Of a stretch of 64,000 nt of DNA, positions 30,101 through 40,350 are shown piece by piece. The first letter of the stretch is position 1. Every line of letters begins with the position of its first letter. Under the pieces are notes generated by a model. It saw only the letters and a list, made by a program, of their open reading frames with translations, was not told the origin of the DNA and did not search any database. Made by a program: the position numbers and the translations under genes. The stretch lies in assembly GCA_019155185.1 (NCBI GenBank), contig CM032795.1:11635795-11699794 (forward strand), written 5' to 3'. Source of the DNA: Beaufortia kweichowensis (Eukaryota > Chordata > Actinopteri > Cypriniformes > Gastromyzontidae).

Positions 30101-30265
30101 AGCTTTGATGCGGGAGCGCTCGAACAGGCGTGCAGAACTGTTCTCATTATCCCACTCTGTTTCTGCAGCGATGTCCCAGCGATTGTTGATGTCGTTGTAC
30201 TGCTGCTGGATCTCGACGCTGTCGAAATCGGTGGGTGAGAGGGTGCTCATGGTTGAACAGCTGCC
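41..30265 (-). CDS. sptbn2: beta-III spectrin (non-erythrocytic beta spectrin 2), 5' two thirds; 25 coding exons
   Basis: Beta spectrins pair with alpha spectrin to form the actin-linked submembrane lattice; family knowledge places beta-III mainly in neurons. Joining the exons gives about 1,501 residues: an acidic N-terminus, CH1 and CH2 actin-binding domains (about residues 55-280), then spectrin repeats 1-11 and the start of 12. The full protein is about 2,390 residues, so later repeats and the PH domain lie beyond position 1. I chose sptbn2 over sptbn1 and sptbn4 from remembered sequences: the start MSTLSPTDFDS, PNVNVHNFTTSWRDGLAF in CH2, and GHDEFSTQ in repeat 6. All splice sites are GT-AG and phases agree throughout, except for a 2-nt insertion in the exon at 6054-6358. 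Linkage to ltbp3 supports the paralogue call. It could still be another beta-spectrin paralogue. Confidence 0.9.
554..817 (-). CDS. sptbn2: sptbn2 exon, spectrin repeats 11-12
   Basis: Encodes residues 1339-1426, EGQALVKEKPELEQTVLETL through STTQAKAQCLFDANRAELFT to ...DLTSVNILLKKHQ, in 88 codons with phase 0. Confidence 0.96.
1139..1285 (-). CDS. sptbn2: sptbn2 exon, spectrin repeat 11
   Basis: Encodes residues 1290-1338, LTLWINEKMLTAQDMSYDEA to ...ASNKDWLDKIDK, almost unchanged from mammalian beta spectrins. Confidence 0.96.
1402..1492 (-). CDS. sptbn2: sptbn2 exon, spectrin repeats 10-11
   Basis: Encodes residues 1259-1289, (R)HQKNKQGANELLAKLKDNRE to ...RFLQDGQE. Acceptor ATCTCAG, donor GTAGAT. 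Confidence 0.94.
1655..1857 (-). CDS. sptbn2: sptbn2 exon, spectrin repeat 10
   Basis: Encodes residues 1192-1258, EYVLSHTEMPSSLQGAIEAI to ...IQEKIDSIQE. It ends two nucleotides into an arginine codon at donor GTGATT. Confidence 0.96.
1981..2163 (-). CDS. sptbn2: sptbn2 exon, spectrin repeat 9
   Basis: Encodes residues 1131-1191, VTQGQTDAQHMFLAQRLQAL to ...KQAEGFLNSQ. Phase 0, donor GTGAGT. Confidence 0.96.
2276..2629 (-). CDS. sptbn2: sptbn2 exon, spectrin repeats 8-9
   Basis: Encodes residues 1013-1130, GKLDDLRSEADKLTSEHPEQ through MKRREESLGEASKLQGFLRD and AWLSRTQTTVASEDTP to ...KMRATGAE, in 118 codons with phase 0 at both ends. Confidence 0.96.
2703..2922 (-). CDS. sptbn2: sptbn2 exon, spectrin repeats 7-8
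   Basis: Encodes residues 939-1012, WSDFQSLANERKQALDSALN through the highly conserved IQNYHLECNE and TKVIESTQSLGNDLAGVMAL to ...RDLEAIQ. Confidence 0.96.
3026..3130 (-). repeat. two decayed tandem copies of part of the adjacent sptbn2 exon
   Basis: On the minus strand, 3026-3066 reads about NHNKEEINNTQNQL and 3095-3130 about HQHKEQIKHGQS. The functional exon at 3144-3281 has NRNKEQINQTQDQLNN at 3150-3192. The copies lie immediately 3' of the exon in the intron, without their own clear splice sites. I infer a small tandem duplication that has drifted. Confidence 0.65.
3144..3281 (-). CDS. sptbn2: sptbn2 exon, spectrin repeat 7
   Basis: Encodes residues 893-938, FETLEPEMNTLRTRISDINQ to ...NKEQINQTQDQLNN. 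Its last third has two decayed copies in the intron just downstream (see 3026-3130). Confidence 0.94.
3395..3606 (-). CDS. sptbn2: sptbn2 exon, spectrin repeats 6-7
   Basis: Encodes residues 823-892, VEGRLPAIEQRYEELEALSS to ...SKLEDLEVVQQR. It ends two nucleotides into an arginine codon at donor GTGAGA. Confidence 0.95.
4092..4250 (-). CDS. sptbn2: sptbn2 exon, spectrin repeats 5-6
   Basis: Encodes residues 770-822, VSSQEVGHDEFSTQTLARKQ to ...PEAYAQSPQ, in 53 codons with phase 0. GHDEFSTQ(T/A)LAR is closer to sptbn2 than to sptbn1 (GHDEYSTQSLVK). Confidence 0.95.
4755..4859 (-). CDS. sptbn2: sptbn2 exon, spectrin repeat 5
   Basis: Encodes residues 735-769, ASRLREQRLQESVAFHQFQT then DANDMEAWILETLRL. 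Acceptor CCTCAG, donor GTAATT. The motif FQTDANDMEAW matches sptbn2 (FQADANDMEAW). Confidence 0.92.
4946..5340 (-). CDS. sptbn2: sptbn2 exon, spectrin repeats 3-5
   Basis: Encodes residues 603-734, YKPCDPALVEEKVDLLGRAY through GEEAAWIREQEQILSGGDFG to ...VRAQWAHLEE. At 395 nt it is the longest exon in the window and is GC-richer than the flanking introns. Confidence 0.95.
5763..5916 (-). CDS. sptbn2: sptbn2 exon, spectrin repeat 3
   Basis: Encodes residues 552-602, SRLQSQDSGKHLHDVEDLLQ to ...AAAKRFTSNEQ, in the position of the mammalian ...SQDYGKHLLGVEDLLQKH segment. It ends one nucleotide into an asparagine codon at donor GTAAGG. Confidence 0.93.
6054..6358 (-). CDS. sptbn2: sptbn2 exon, spectrin repeat 2, with a 2-nt frameshift
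   Basis: The exon starts DNFGVDLGAVEAATRKHEAI and ends ...RYIMDWMEDMK with good splice sites, but it is 305 nt long where both flanking phases need a multiple of three (303 expected). The first frame is spectrin-like up to AEAYHD (48 codons). The other frame is spectrin-like from RRVLARRDNVLRLWEYLKEL to the end. Five bases at 6210-6214 stand where one codon is expected, implying a 2-nt insertion. Read as given, the protein would stop at 6178-6176. Every other exon is intact, so an assembly or sequencing error is as likely as a real mutation. Confidence 0.9.
6455..6613 (-). CDS. sptbn2: sptbn2 exon, end of repeat 1 and start of repeat 2
   Basis: Encodes residues 398-450, AWERLEKAEHERELALRNEL to ...WLSENQRLVSQ, in 53 codons with phase 0 at both ends. 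Confidence 0.97.
6708..6825 (-). CDS. sptbn2: sptbn2 exon, spectrin repeat 1
   Basis: Encodes residues 358-397, FTEKGNLEVLLFTIQSKMRA to ...GKLISDINK. It completes the codon split with the preceding exon (AA|G); donor GTATGTA. Confidence 0.96.
7165..7352 (-). CDS. sptbn2: sptbn2 exon, spectrin repeat 1
   Basis: Encodes residues 296-357, VLDYAIEADQLIEKYETLAS to ...TYRTVEKPPK, including WIEQTIVTLNDRQLANSL, which resembles sptbn2 in wording. Confidence 0.95.
7513..7625 (-). CDS. sptbn2: sptbn2 exon, end of CH2
   Basis: Encodes residues 258-295, DVNVDQPDEKSIITYVATYY then HYFSKMKALAVEGKRIGK. This finishes CH2 and begins the helix leading into repeat 1. Confidence 0.96.
7718..7833 (-). CDS. sptbn2: sptbn2 exon, CH2
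   Basis: Encodes residues 219-257, (R)SDLIDFDNLKRSNAHYNLQN to ...ELGLTKLLDPE. The proline that usually follows HKHR is serine here. Flanked by CTCTCAG and GTGAGAC. Confidence 0.95.
9658..9738 (-). CDS. sptbn2: sptbn2 exon, CH2
   Basis: Encodes residues 192-218, YPNVNVHNFTTSWRDGLAFS then AIVHKHR. NVNVHN and DGLAF favour sptbn2 over sptbn1 (NVNIHN, DGMAF in the version I recall). Confidence 0.95.
9812..9903 (-). CDS. sptbn2: sptbn2 exon, CH1-CH2 linker and start of CH2
   Basis: Encodes residues 162-192, IQDISVETEDNKEKKSAKDA to ...WCQMKTAG, the invariant linker and first helix of CH2. It ends with two nucleotides of a split glycine codon. Confidence 0.96.
9904..11202 (-). other. sptbn2 intron
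   Basis: AT-rich sequence of 1.3 kb. A plus-strand open frame of 80 codons at 10824-11066 has no recognisable similarity and I treat it as chance. Confidence 0.6.
11203..11376 (-). CDS. sptbn2: sptbn2 exon, rest of CH1
   Basis: Encodes residues 104-161, PKPTKGRMRIHCLENVDKAL to ...TLGLIWTIILRFQ, nearly identical to mammalian beta spectrins. The length is 58 codons with phase 0 at both ends. Confidence 0.97.
11450..11601 (-). CDS. sptbn2: sptbn2 exon, start of CH1
   Basis: Encodes residues 53-103, DEREAVQKKTFTKWVNSHLG through ...RLLEVLSGEQL. This is the start of the first calponin-homology domain, including the conserved KTFTKWVNSHL actin-binding segment. It is flanked by TTCCAG and GTAAGT, and is shared by both first exons. 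Confidence 0.96.
14750..14840. repeat. TG/CA microsatellite
   Basis: About 36 uninterrupted TG units from 14750, then a few TGCG and TGTGCG variants. It lies inside a large sptbn2 intron and creates spurious HTHT-type open frames. Confidence 0.97.
15172..15352 (+). mobile_element. tRNA-derived SINE-like insertion with 18-bp target-site duplication
   Basis: The same 18 bases (aaatcaattcacacatgt) occur at 15172-15189 and 15335-15352. Between them a 145-bp insert starts with a tRNA-like head (gcctgtggctgcgtggac) and ends with a CTTCCTGTC...TCCTGTCTAA segment followed by A-rich sequence. This is the layout of a retroposed SINE. Perfect duplicates suggest a fairly recent insertion. I cannot name the family with certainty. 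Confidence 0.85.
20434..20477. repeat. TA microsatellite
   Basis: About 18 TA units followed by ACACACA, within the large sptbn2 intron. Confidence 0.95.
22105..22160 (+). mobile_element. SINE/MITE tail fragment
   Basis: The segment cttcggataaaagcattagc followed by caaatgca resembles the TTTGGATAAAAGCGTCTGCCAAATG-type tail common in fish repeats. Only the tail is evident. Confidence 0.45.
26296..26449 (-). CDS. sptbn2: sptbn2 alternative first coding exon (different N-terminus)
   Basis: An open frame of 51 codons from ATG 26449-26447 (or 17 codons from the end of that leader, ATG 26401-26399) finishes with LEGRFKQLQ plus one nucleotide at a GTAAG donor. That phase matches the acceptor of the exon at 11450-11601, giving ...FKQLQ-DEREAVQKK. 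The ending matches the short-isoform N-terminus known for mammalian SPTBN1 (LSPA...LEGRFKQLQ). The product would lack the usual acidic leader but keep both CH domains. CpG-rich sequence lies about 190 bp upstream. No acceptor is evident, consistent with a true first exon from an internal promoter. Confidence 0.85.
26296..26700 (-). promoter_or_regulatory. candidate internal promoter of the alternative sptbn2 isoform
   Basis: A CpG-rich patch at about 26637-26682 (gtgcgcgtgc..., gcgcgctaaaccgcgcc) lies upstream of the alternative first exon in an otherwise CpG-poor intron. No TATA box stands out. A long GA tract lies about 0.6 kb further upstream. The promoter role is inferred from the exon structure. 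Confidence 0.45.
27071..27143. repeat. GA/CT microsatellite
   Basis: About 36 uninterrupted GA units on the plus strand, about 0.6 kb upstream (in the minus direction) of the alternative sptbn2 first exon. Several long RERE or SLSL open frames here are artefacts of this repeat. Confidence 0.97.
28085..28140 (-). mobile_element. SINE/MITE tail fragment, reverse orientation
   Basis: The stretch containing cttttatccaaagcaacata is the reverse complement of the GCTTTGGATAAAAG-type tail found at other sites in this window. Its 5' end is not recognisable. Confidence 0.45.
30094..30265 (-). CDS. sptbn2: sptbn2 first coding exon (main isoform)
   Basis: The start codon is at 30250-30248 and begins MSTLSPTDFDSVEIQQQY, the typical beta-spectrin N-terminus. 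The exon codes residues 1-52 and ends ...RSRIKALA plus one nucleotide before a GTAAGA donor. Positions 30251-30265 are 5' untranslated and follow an acceptor (TTTCCAG on the minus strand), so at least one non-coding exon lies upstream. Confidence 0.93.
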
Positions 30266-33200
30266 CTGGAAATCAGAAAAGTACAGCATGTGAGGATGAA
30301 AGACAGACTTTAGATGACAATGACAGATATAAGGCAGGTGCATCAGAATCTACCTGGCTGGCATATTCAAAATATGGTCATTCATAAATTTGATAAACAC
30401 TTCTTTTTCATTTTTAGACATAGATAACTTTTTTTAACCACTAATACATCAGAATACAATTAAAACAGTGTCGGCGGTAGAGAACATCCATCAGTAACAG
30501 AATGAAGGCAGTGTGCTCGTGTTTCAGCAGTTGATGTCATCATAACCTAAAGTTACAGGGTACAGGTTGATCCCATTAGCTGTCCTGCAACTTGACTAAC
30601 TTAAATAGTGTTGTAATAATGTAAACACTATTTAATGTAAAATGTGTTTTTTTTGTTTTTAGTCTACTGAAGCATTTTATCAGAACAAGACATTATAAGA
30701 AAAAGCAACAAAATGTTCTTGCATTACAGAAAAAAAATCTCTGCACTGGACAAAACAGCAAAACTTCAAGGACATCTGCATGTTACTCAACCCTAAATTA
30801 AAACACAGCTTAAATGAAATCCCTCGGTCCCTCCCTCAAACTGTGAAATCCCTGGTGCTAATCCCATCCATAAAGATCAGTTCTCAGTATCCTGAGATTC
30901 TGAAAAGAAAGAGAACTGCCTGTTGAACAAAGTTTATCCCATAAATATTTCAGTGCTCTGAATATTACAAACCTCCAGGGCTAAGAGAAATTGAGAAATC
31001 TGGTAAAATGTGCACCATTGACGCACAGTTTTTATCCTTTTTTCCTTCTCTTGTCAAGATATACACCTGCACTCTGGAGTGAATCTGAGATAGCATGCGT
31101 AAAAAATCATGAAACCCAATCTCTCATGTCAGTCCAAATCCAGCCAGTTAGTCCTAACCTGCAGAATATTTTTAAACTCATGTCTTTTGACTGAAAAAGA
31201 TTATATTGTACATCAACAGATTAGGATGATGTACAAATGATTAATATTCTTTGTCTGGTCCAATTGACTGTGTCGAATGTCGTTTCCCCCGAGTCAAAGC
31301 AAAAGAGGTATAATTGAGGGACGGGAAGAGGTTCTGTTAAAGGAGATTTTCTCACCATGATATCCCATGGGTGAATTCTGAGCTCAGTCTAATTTCAAAT
31401 GAAGTTACACTAATGCATCCAGAACCTAGTGAGGCTTTAAAGGCTGCATCATAGGCAAACGGCCAACATGGTACAACTTATTTTGGCCAAGGCATTGTGT
31501 GTATCCATTGCGAAGAAGACAATTCCATTCAAGACACCATTCAAATATAAAAATACTTATAATGAATACTATACTGAATGCGTAAAAGAAACCATAATAT
31601 ACTATAATATATATAAAAAAACTTTATAAAAAACTGTGTAAATAAAATAAAAATGTCCACTTTTGGATAATACATGAGCTACTGCATGTGTAGTATCTCA
31701 AATTAGTCATTTAGGATGTCCTGTTTTAGTTAGGATGCTCCCTTACAGAGCAGCTGCTTATGTTGGCAAGTAGACAGCTCAGTAGGTTTTGAAACATTGC
31801 CCAAATATATTCATTCTTTTATGTTAATGCACTTACAACAGAGTGACATGTGCCCTAGAGGTATATAAAAACCTGTTTGTATCAAGTTTTGTTTTCTCCG
31901 GTGACCTGTATCAGGGAATCCATGTAAACCTGTTTCTGTGTATGTGGCAGAGAACAGTGTCTGTGTGTCCGATCTCTACCAGCAGGGTAATCCACTCGCT
32001 TCACCCTGAGCATCATCTCACAGACAGCTCCATCAGTCATGAGGGGAAAGGGGAGGAGGGGTGTGGGGTACGGGACTCTAGGGGATAAGGGACATCTTAC
32101 AGGAACACGTCAACAAAGGAGCCCCAGGTGCTCTTACTGGTGAAATTCTGATTTGCTGTTGGCCTCATAAAGATTTATAATCATTTTATCATATGCAATT
32201 ACTTTTTGTGCTTTTTAAGAAAAAGTGTCATCTTTTAGCTTGAATGAAATGGTTGACGTTCTTTAAGTCTTTGGTTTCACTGAAGCGTTTCATTAAAGAT
32301 GATGTAATATACATTTTTATGTAAACCTTGGTAATGTATGTAACTTCTCAGTTAAAGTGCGGCTTAATAAAAGGAAGTTATTACTACAATCAATAACAGT
32401 GTATAGGAGGCACAACAATGCTAAAACATAGGGGATCATCTTCTTAGGTCATCATTTTAGGTCAAATTGATCGCATGACTAAACAAAGACAACAAGGTTT
32501 CAAATACCAGAGTTTTCAAAGTCCACAAAATGTGAAAACAGCATTTTCTGAAGTTTTCACTTAAGAAAGAAAGGTTTTCAAAAAACTAAATATCCTGTGA
32601 ACAAAAATATTGTCTCCGTTTAGAACACCAAAGCATACAAGTCTGAAGTTTAGCTGGAATAATGTGGACAAAGCATGTAAGTAAGCAATTTATAAGACGA
32701 TTCCTCCCCAAAATGTAAATGTTTGGCTTTATCAAAACATGTTCTGTTTGAAAATCTTAACTAGCGCGTCACAACAACACAGGCCCAATAAATGGCCCAA
32801 GCTTGGGGCGGGACAATCAGTCTGTTTTCAGTTTACAATTTTAGTTAAACATTTAGAACAGATGTTATTTTCCTAGAAATTAAATTACTGCACTAACAAA
32901 GTCTTTAGAAGTTTCAAGAGTTTTAAAAGATTGTATTAACGAATCTAAATCTAAAGCTTTTACAGCAAACTAATATACATATGCCATAGAAGACAAAATA
33001 ATTAAAAATCATCAATAAACTAAGGGAGGGGCATTTGTACTGTGTGTGTGTTATGTACATGTGTGTGTTAATGACAGTGATGTTCAGCGTGAGCTCCAAA
33101 ACTGTATTTTACAGGGATCTTAACCCAAACAATATATGAAGAAGGACAGTTTCAAATCCCATTAGTGTGTAGATTAAGGAAGTGCTGAGAATAGAGACCG

Positions 33201-33404
33201 GACACAGAGCAGTTATCCTGGATTACACCCACACACACTCCACTACTAGCACCCCCATTTCTGATGCAACACACGCCTCTGTTCTCCTGACCACACATAC
33301 CCACCAAACAATTTCTGTCAACCAATCAGCACTAAGAAGCATCAAATGACATTTTCATTAAATGTTAAAACCGTTTGTTTGTGAATGAACATTCAGTAAG
33401 AGGA

Positions 33405-33434
33405 ATGATGATGATGATGATGATGATGATGATA
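33405..33434. repeat. ATG/GAT trinucleotide microsatellite
   Basis: About ten perfect GAT/ATG units in the 5' intron of sptbn2. Confidence 0.95.
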
Positions 33435-36400
33435 CCACAACAAACATCAACAAAGACAGAGCAGCCCTAAGGATTATGTAACCATACTGACATTTTCATG
33501 TCCCAGGACAAAAAGGTGGGTCTATCAGCCATATATTTGCCTATGTGCATAAATTATCCCTAATGAATGTACCCAAACACACACACAGAATATCCCTTGA
33601 GGACAGGGACTCAGGTGCAGCCCTTTCAGACACAAAGCGGGTCCCTCCTCCCAAATCTCTTTAACCCTTTAGTGAATGTCCTCAAAAATAAACTGCCTCA
33701 AGGGTGTTGAGGAGTGTAAAGTCACTCAGAATAATCCCAATTTCTGATCTGGTTGGGTGGAGTGGGGGTAGATGAGAAATCAACTGACACACCCATCCCA
33801 TTATAGCTTATTAGTCAGGGTGCGTGTACACAAAGACCAATATTTAGGAGGTCATCCTACACAGAAGACCCTCATAAAGAAAGACACAAAATAACAGGTT
33901 TGGAGTGGGTAAATTCTAAGATCGAGTAGGAAAGAGATCAACCAGCGACCTGTAAAGCAAATGAACCACTCAGTTCTGACACATCAGTGAACTTGAAACT
34001 ACACATTTGTCTTCTATCATAATGGAGATTTCCCTTTGACCTCTATTGTTTTTAAACTGAGCAAAATGAGATTTTTACTTTCCATATTTATTAATTAATT
34101 CTTCTATGTGGCATCATGCAGCCATTGTGATTTCAGATTTTACTGTCCATTTTACCATTTTAGGCAAACATCTGAATGCAGACACAAATTGACCTACACA
34201 CCCATATATCATATAAGCACATGCAAAAACATTAATATTCTGCAGTATAGATAACATCAGGAATCAGACAATGATGTAATGCAATTGAAACACTCCATTT
34301 GAAATGTTGCAGGACTACATTTAGATGCCAGTAAACGCTTGCATTTCAAAATGTTTTCATAGGGTTTGAGTGTTTTATCTGCAATATCTGTAAAATGTTG
34401 AATTTCATATCTAAATGTCATTATACACCCACACATGCATAAAATCAAACAAGACTGACACACACAGACCGGCACACAGATGCTCAGGCAGGCTACATCA
34501 TTTCTAATTGGCTGTTTGACTTGTACTACTACAGACAAGAACACAAAGGAAGAAAGAAAATCAATGAAGTTTTAGGGGCAAGTGTGTGTGTGTCCTCATG
34601 TCTCCTCATGCAGGGTTCAACTGCATAACACACACACTTATGGCATTATATTTATCCTTAAGATGGGTATTCACTGCTAAGACAGCCGTGCACATCCCAG
34701 GACGACCAATGATGTAGCTATAATATTGTATTAGTTACAGCATTATGGGTAAGAAGAAAAGAAAACATCATTTATCTCTACTCAGTGTGATGCACTCTCT
34801 ACTTTGTTTGCCAATATTGTAAAATTTCTCCTTGATGAGGAAATGAGCTCTGTAGAATATTTTTGGCAGTAAAGAGACAAAATCATTCACCAATGTATTC
34901 TTCAAAAGTAGCAAGTTAAATACAGCATTAAATACAATTTTACTGATGTTCATAACAATGTGTTTATTTGGTTTTAGAAACCAGAGTGTTAGTCTACTTT
35001 TATAATTTGATGCTTTCTGATTTGATGCGGTCACCCTAGTTGGTATTTTGTGTAAATAACTGCCAAATGTTGCACTTAATAGTTTATAAGCTAACAACAC
35101 ACTAAACAACTGCAAAAGAAGCAACGCATAATGACTTAACTGCTAATGTATAGTGCACATACAGTGCATCACACACTTTCAGAAAACTTGGAGAGGACTA
35201 AATCAACTGTGCCTTTTTTGGAGAAAAACATCTAATTCATTTTGTTCATTTTCATTTTATGATTTAGGGAAAAGAATAATACTGAGTCTATAAATAACCA
35301 ACGCCTCCTCAGCAGACGAAATCTAAAAAACATTCTGTCTGTTGCCAATGGCTACCAGATTTTGAATTTACCAATGCCACAAAGCAAAAATCTTGCTGCA
35401 ATTGTTACAGTTTTAGATGCAGTATGAAGCCCTGCAATTATTTATAGTGGTATAATACTTTGTAACAATGTTAACAAGACATTGTAATCAAAGAAATGTC
35501 AATCTGTTTATATCATAAATACTCTGAACTTGCAAACTGACCTAAGATACACACATATTGAGCCTTTTATTCTACAATGGAAAATCATTTACACTCATTT
35601 TTCTTTTTCTGTGTCTCAGCTGGCTAATCTGTTTTTGGCCTCACCCTTTTAATAAAAGAGATCGAACAAGAGCCGAAATGCCTCCTGGGCATTGTGTGCA
35701 TTCTGCTGTCGTCCTCCTCTTGATGGTCTTTTATATTAGCACCCCACCGTTACAAAACGACCTCTATTTTAGCCCTGCTTATCTCCTCTGTCCTTTCATA
35801 AATCACTTATTGTGATTGGAATACTGTTAATGATGACCATTCTATCAGGATGCATGCAAGGTAAAGAGAAATAAGGCTAGGAGAAAAAATGTGCTACACT
35901 CCTACTCACATGCACACCAACACTGCCCACCCACACTCCAATTCACATTCATATGAATGAACCACCTCACAGCATTTAAAATCATCTTTCTCCATCATAC
36001 AGCACAGTAGAAAATATGGAAATTTAATTTCTAGTTTCACATAAACACTTTTTCACTCACCTTTGAATTATACACACAGCTTGGCAGTTTAACACACACT
36101 TGATATTAAATTCTGGTGTTAGCCGATCAATAATCTGAATGTCAACCGTGAGATGATCAATAAAACTGACCCACATTTCCACAATCCCCACATTAACACC
36201 ACATACGACATATTGTATAGAGAAACATAAAACACATTTGTTTGCTTCTTCAATTTCAAAAGCAACATCCTCTTCTATTACAATTAAAACACTAAATGTT
36301 CTATAGGCAAACCTTCTGAGGTCTGAGATTGCTGTATATCTGATATGTTTAAGAGAGAATTCTTAATTTTGTATTAAATTCTTAAATTTGTATTAATTCT

Positions 36401-39400
36401 TCATTTCAGCTCTAGTTTTGCTCTTTAAGACAGGAAGTAACCACATGAACAACCGTATGGAAACCAGCCACAGATTCAAATAATGGCACATCTCTCTGAA
36501 TGATTGTATACAGAAAACTGAAAAATGTGTGGAGACAATAAGATCTGAATCTTTTCTATCCAAAAAATATATGCCAGTTATTTTCAAAGTTCATTTAAAG
36601 TATTTATTTTATATAAGACTTAAAACAGAATAAAAAAAAATGCAGCACTTACTCATGAATCTCAAACCCAAACTATATCTGAATCTCCACATCGACCGAC
36701 TATTAAAAAAACAAAAAAGCACGGATGGAACACAAGATATATGCAATTATTGTTATTTATAAAACATGCAGCCAATATTTGTATTATATAGACTGACAGC
36801 CCTAAAATCAATATTTTCAAGTTACTGGAATATACCAGCATTCGAATATGTTTTTGTGATTATGTGCATCACTCATTTACTATTAAACTCTATACGTTCT
36901 GGTGATTAAAAAGCCCATATTGCTTTTTCCACTTGTCTGACACCTCAAAGCTTCCACTTGGCTATCTCTTCCTCCCACCTTTCTCCATTCCGCACCACTG
37001 TAAACTCACAGTGTCAGTTAGACAAGAGCTAGTATAACACAAACCACATTACGTATATGCAAATTCAGATGTGCAGTAATAAGATTAGTCCACTTCACAC
37101 ACACACTGACCCGGTTAGGCTGAGAACATTACCACAGCTCAGTAGAAACAGACAAATTCCTCCTGTTGCCTGATCAGGTAAATCAATAGCAGATGAGATG
37201 CTTTTCAACCCACTGATGTCTGTGCCAACATTTGATCCAAAGACTGTGGTGAATCAGAAAAAATTCCCAACAATAGTGGTCTTTTTTAGACCAAATTAAA
37301 TTTGATACTGGTTTGAAACAGGAGCGCTACTACAGTTGACATTGATTGTTAGTGGGATGCTGTCAATTAGCGTTTCACAAAGTGCTGGCACTACACTACA
37401 GTACACACAGGGAAATGTCCCCCTGGAGCAACCTGGACCAGGCTCTTATTACGAGTATATAAATAAAAACTAGTAGCCTGTGTTAAGAAAACTGCTGTGA
37501 ATGCTGTCAGTTTAAAACCATTGACATAGCCATGACCTTGTCTACATTAAATGACAAAGAGATAAATAACTCATTTACAATGTTAGGAGAACGTTTTTGT
37601 ACACCTGCAGACATTCAAGAACCATCAGATGCATACTGCACACAAAATGGCTACAAGGTGTACCAGACATAATGCTTATGGCCAAACATCTAGAGAATAC
37701 TAAGACCCTGCATAACGGATAATGAGAAAGAAGACAAAAGTCTTAAGTAAAAAAAAAAATTAACTTAAAGACTAAGAAATAAAAACTCCAGTAGAGATCG
37801 ACAGATATTGTAAATTATTGACATATGTGCCTAATAATAATTTGAATGATAGATTATGTAACAACAACACTGTATGATAGTTTAGAATAGGCACTTAAGA
37901 CTCTATAAGCATCGTGATAAAAATATTTTTTCTCATTTTATTCAAACTTAAACATTATTCTCTGCCTAAATCTTCCATAAACTAACATCAAATAGTATCC
38001 AGCTCAGGCATTTCATTCCATTTTTAGATCTGACTCTGGAATCTCAGAGATTTAAGTGATTTCTCCAAAGAACATGCAGATCTATGAACAGACCTATGAA
38101 CAGGTCTATATATAGTGTCCTCAATAGGTCCAGGGGATGGGCATTAATAAAGCTCTGCTTTCCCAGAGAGGACACTGTGGACACAGATGTAGGATGCACT
38201 GTAATGTGCATTATAGTTAGCAACAACTCATACTGGAAGTCTTCTGTCTGGCAGATCTGCTTTGATGAAAACACAACCTTGCTGTTGGTGTGGTAACAAA
38301 TCAAAACAATGTCTGTCAGTGTAATGAATAGCTTTTATAGAGTAAATGCACAGCTCTATCTAGGAGCATGCTCATCATTAGCCATGTTTCTCACATTTCA
38401 TTCGAACTTAAAATACATTGTACTCAATAGAGCAGTTTCTGTTCATTAATAATAGAAAGACCAAAGAGAGAACCGCACAGTACAGTATACCCAAATGTCT
38501 AGCATGCACACCACTACGACAACACAACATGATCCGAGAAAAGAAAAACTGTTGTGTAATGTTTGCAGTGCAGCAAATGTGACAGCTTGTCAGTCGTATA
38601 ATGAGGCCACAGACTTAAAGACTTATTTGCCTAGCGCAATGTTTCCCAACTGTTGTTTATCTTATGAACACTCACAAGCCCATCAGTAAGCCTGAAGGTA
38701 CCATGCATCAATATTAAAACAAAGATGTTTTAAAGCTCAAAGTTTAAGTGACAACATTTAAGTGACTGACAGTTTTAGGGGGAATAAGAGAGAAACTTTC
38801 TGAGAAACAACCATTTATTTAGAAATTAAATGCAAATAGGTTGTATAAGAGAAGGCAGCTGCAGTCTTTTATAGTGGAATTTAATTACCATCAAGCTCAA
38901 CAAGTGTGTAATATCACCCACAATTAAACATTTCGAACAAATCTCGTTGAACAATTCAATTAAACATCTCTTCTTCTTAGACAATCTATGTCAAGTCAGA
39001 GAGTCAAACCTATTTGTTATGGACAATATTAACAAAAAACAAGCAAACTCAACTCAAGAATTTACAAAATGTTCAAATTAAACTTCCATGTCAACCTGTC
39101 AGGCCCATCATTTATTATCTTATTTACATCAAGAGTGAGATCAAATATGTTATGCCATTGAGAACACTGAAGACTTGCAACTTTGAGAAACACTTATAAT
39201 GATGAGAGACTGCTTATTAGTTCAAGATAAACTACATCAAGAATCAAATATCTCTGACACAGCATAAACTTTGGGTCATGTATCAACTAAAGACCTTTCC
39301 GGGCAGCTTCCCAGCTGACTTTACATTAGATACAGTAAAAGCTTCACCTTCACCCTGCTCTGACACAAGGTGCCAAACAGCATTTCAGACACAATAACCA

Positions 39401-40227
39401 ATCTAGCATTTTACACATTTTTATAACATTTTAAAAATTCTCCACACTGCCAAAGTTGTGAAAATCCAAACCCAAGTTGTACAAATGGCTAAAATTCTAG
39501 CCTGTTGCTGGCTGAGAGTCCAGCTGACCCAAAGCTCCTTCACTAACCTAAAGCGCTGACAGAGATGGTATTATTACTTTGCCCATGTCTGATGCCTGTG
39601 CCCTGGTCGCAAATGACAGTGTGGCAGTGGGCAGGAATGTAGGGGCGTTAAGGGAAACAAAAACACCGGCAGTGATAATGATGACTTTGCTTACAGAAAC
39701 ACAGCGGTCTGTGCAGCGAGACAATTGTGGTCTAACTGACAGCAACACACAGAGCAGATAGTCTGAGGGGATTTAGACCGTCAGCAATCTGGGGGGCCAC
39801 TGTTGCATTCCTCTCATCTCTGACACTACACTGATGCATCCATCCATTTAACTCTTCATCCAGTTATCAAGCTGGCAAACGCAGCTATCCAGCCAATGAT
39901 TCATCAGTGCATTTGAGCAGATGTGTCTGTCCATCTGTCAGCTAGTATGAATCCAACCATCCATTTATCTTTTGTGCGATCTCTCCATCCACCTACTCGT
40001 CAACACACTCATCTACAAGGGTCAAGGTCTCAGCCATTTCAATAATGTCCAACGGGCTGAAAACTGCACTGTGTGTATGTCTCACGATGAGCTAAAAAAT
40101 GAAATAGGTTGACAGAAAGGACAACATGTGAGAAAGGTGTAAGTTGGAAACCTAGAATATCCTAGTGACAAATGGGTACTTTTAGGTACAATAGGTAGTA
40201 TTTACAGCCTTAAATCTTGTTATTGTA

Positions 40228-40350
40228 GATTGTAGAGCATTGCATTGCCAGTGCAAAGGTTGTGGGTCTAAATCCAAGGAAACCAATAAAAATGTATATA
40301 TAAAAAACGTTTAATTTTTTGGAAGACGCTTTGGATAAATAATAAAATGG
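40228..40350 (+). mobile_element. degenerate tRNA-derived SINE
   Basis: The head contains gtagagcattgcattgccag and ggttgtgggtctaaatcc, resembling tRNA-promoter box A and box B surroundings. The tail contains gacgctttggataaat, as in fish SINEs of this type. The boundaries are approximate. Confidence 0.6.
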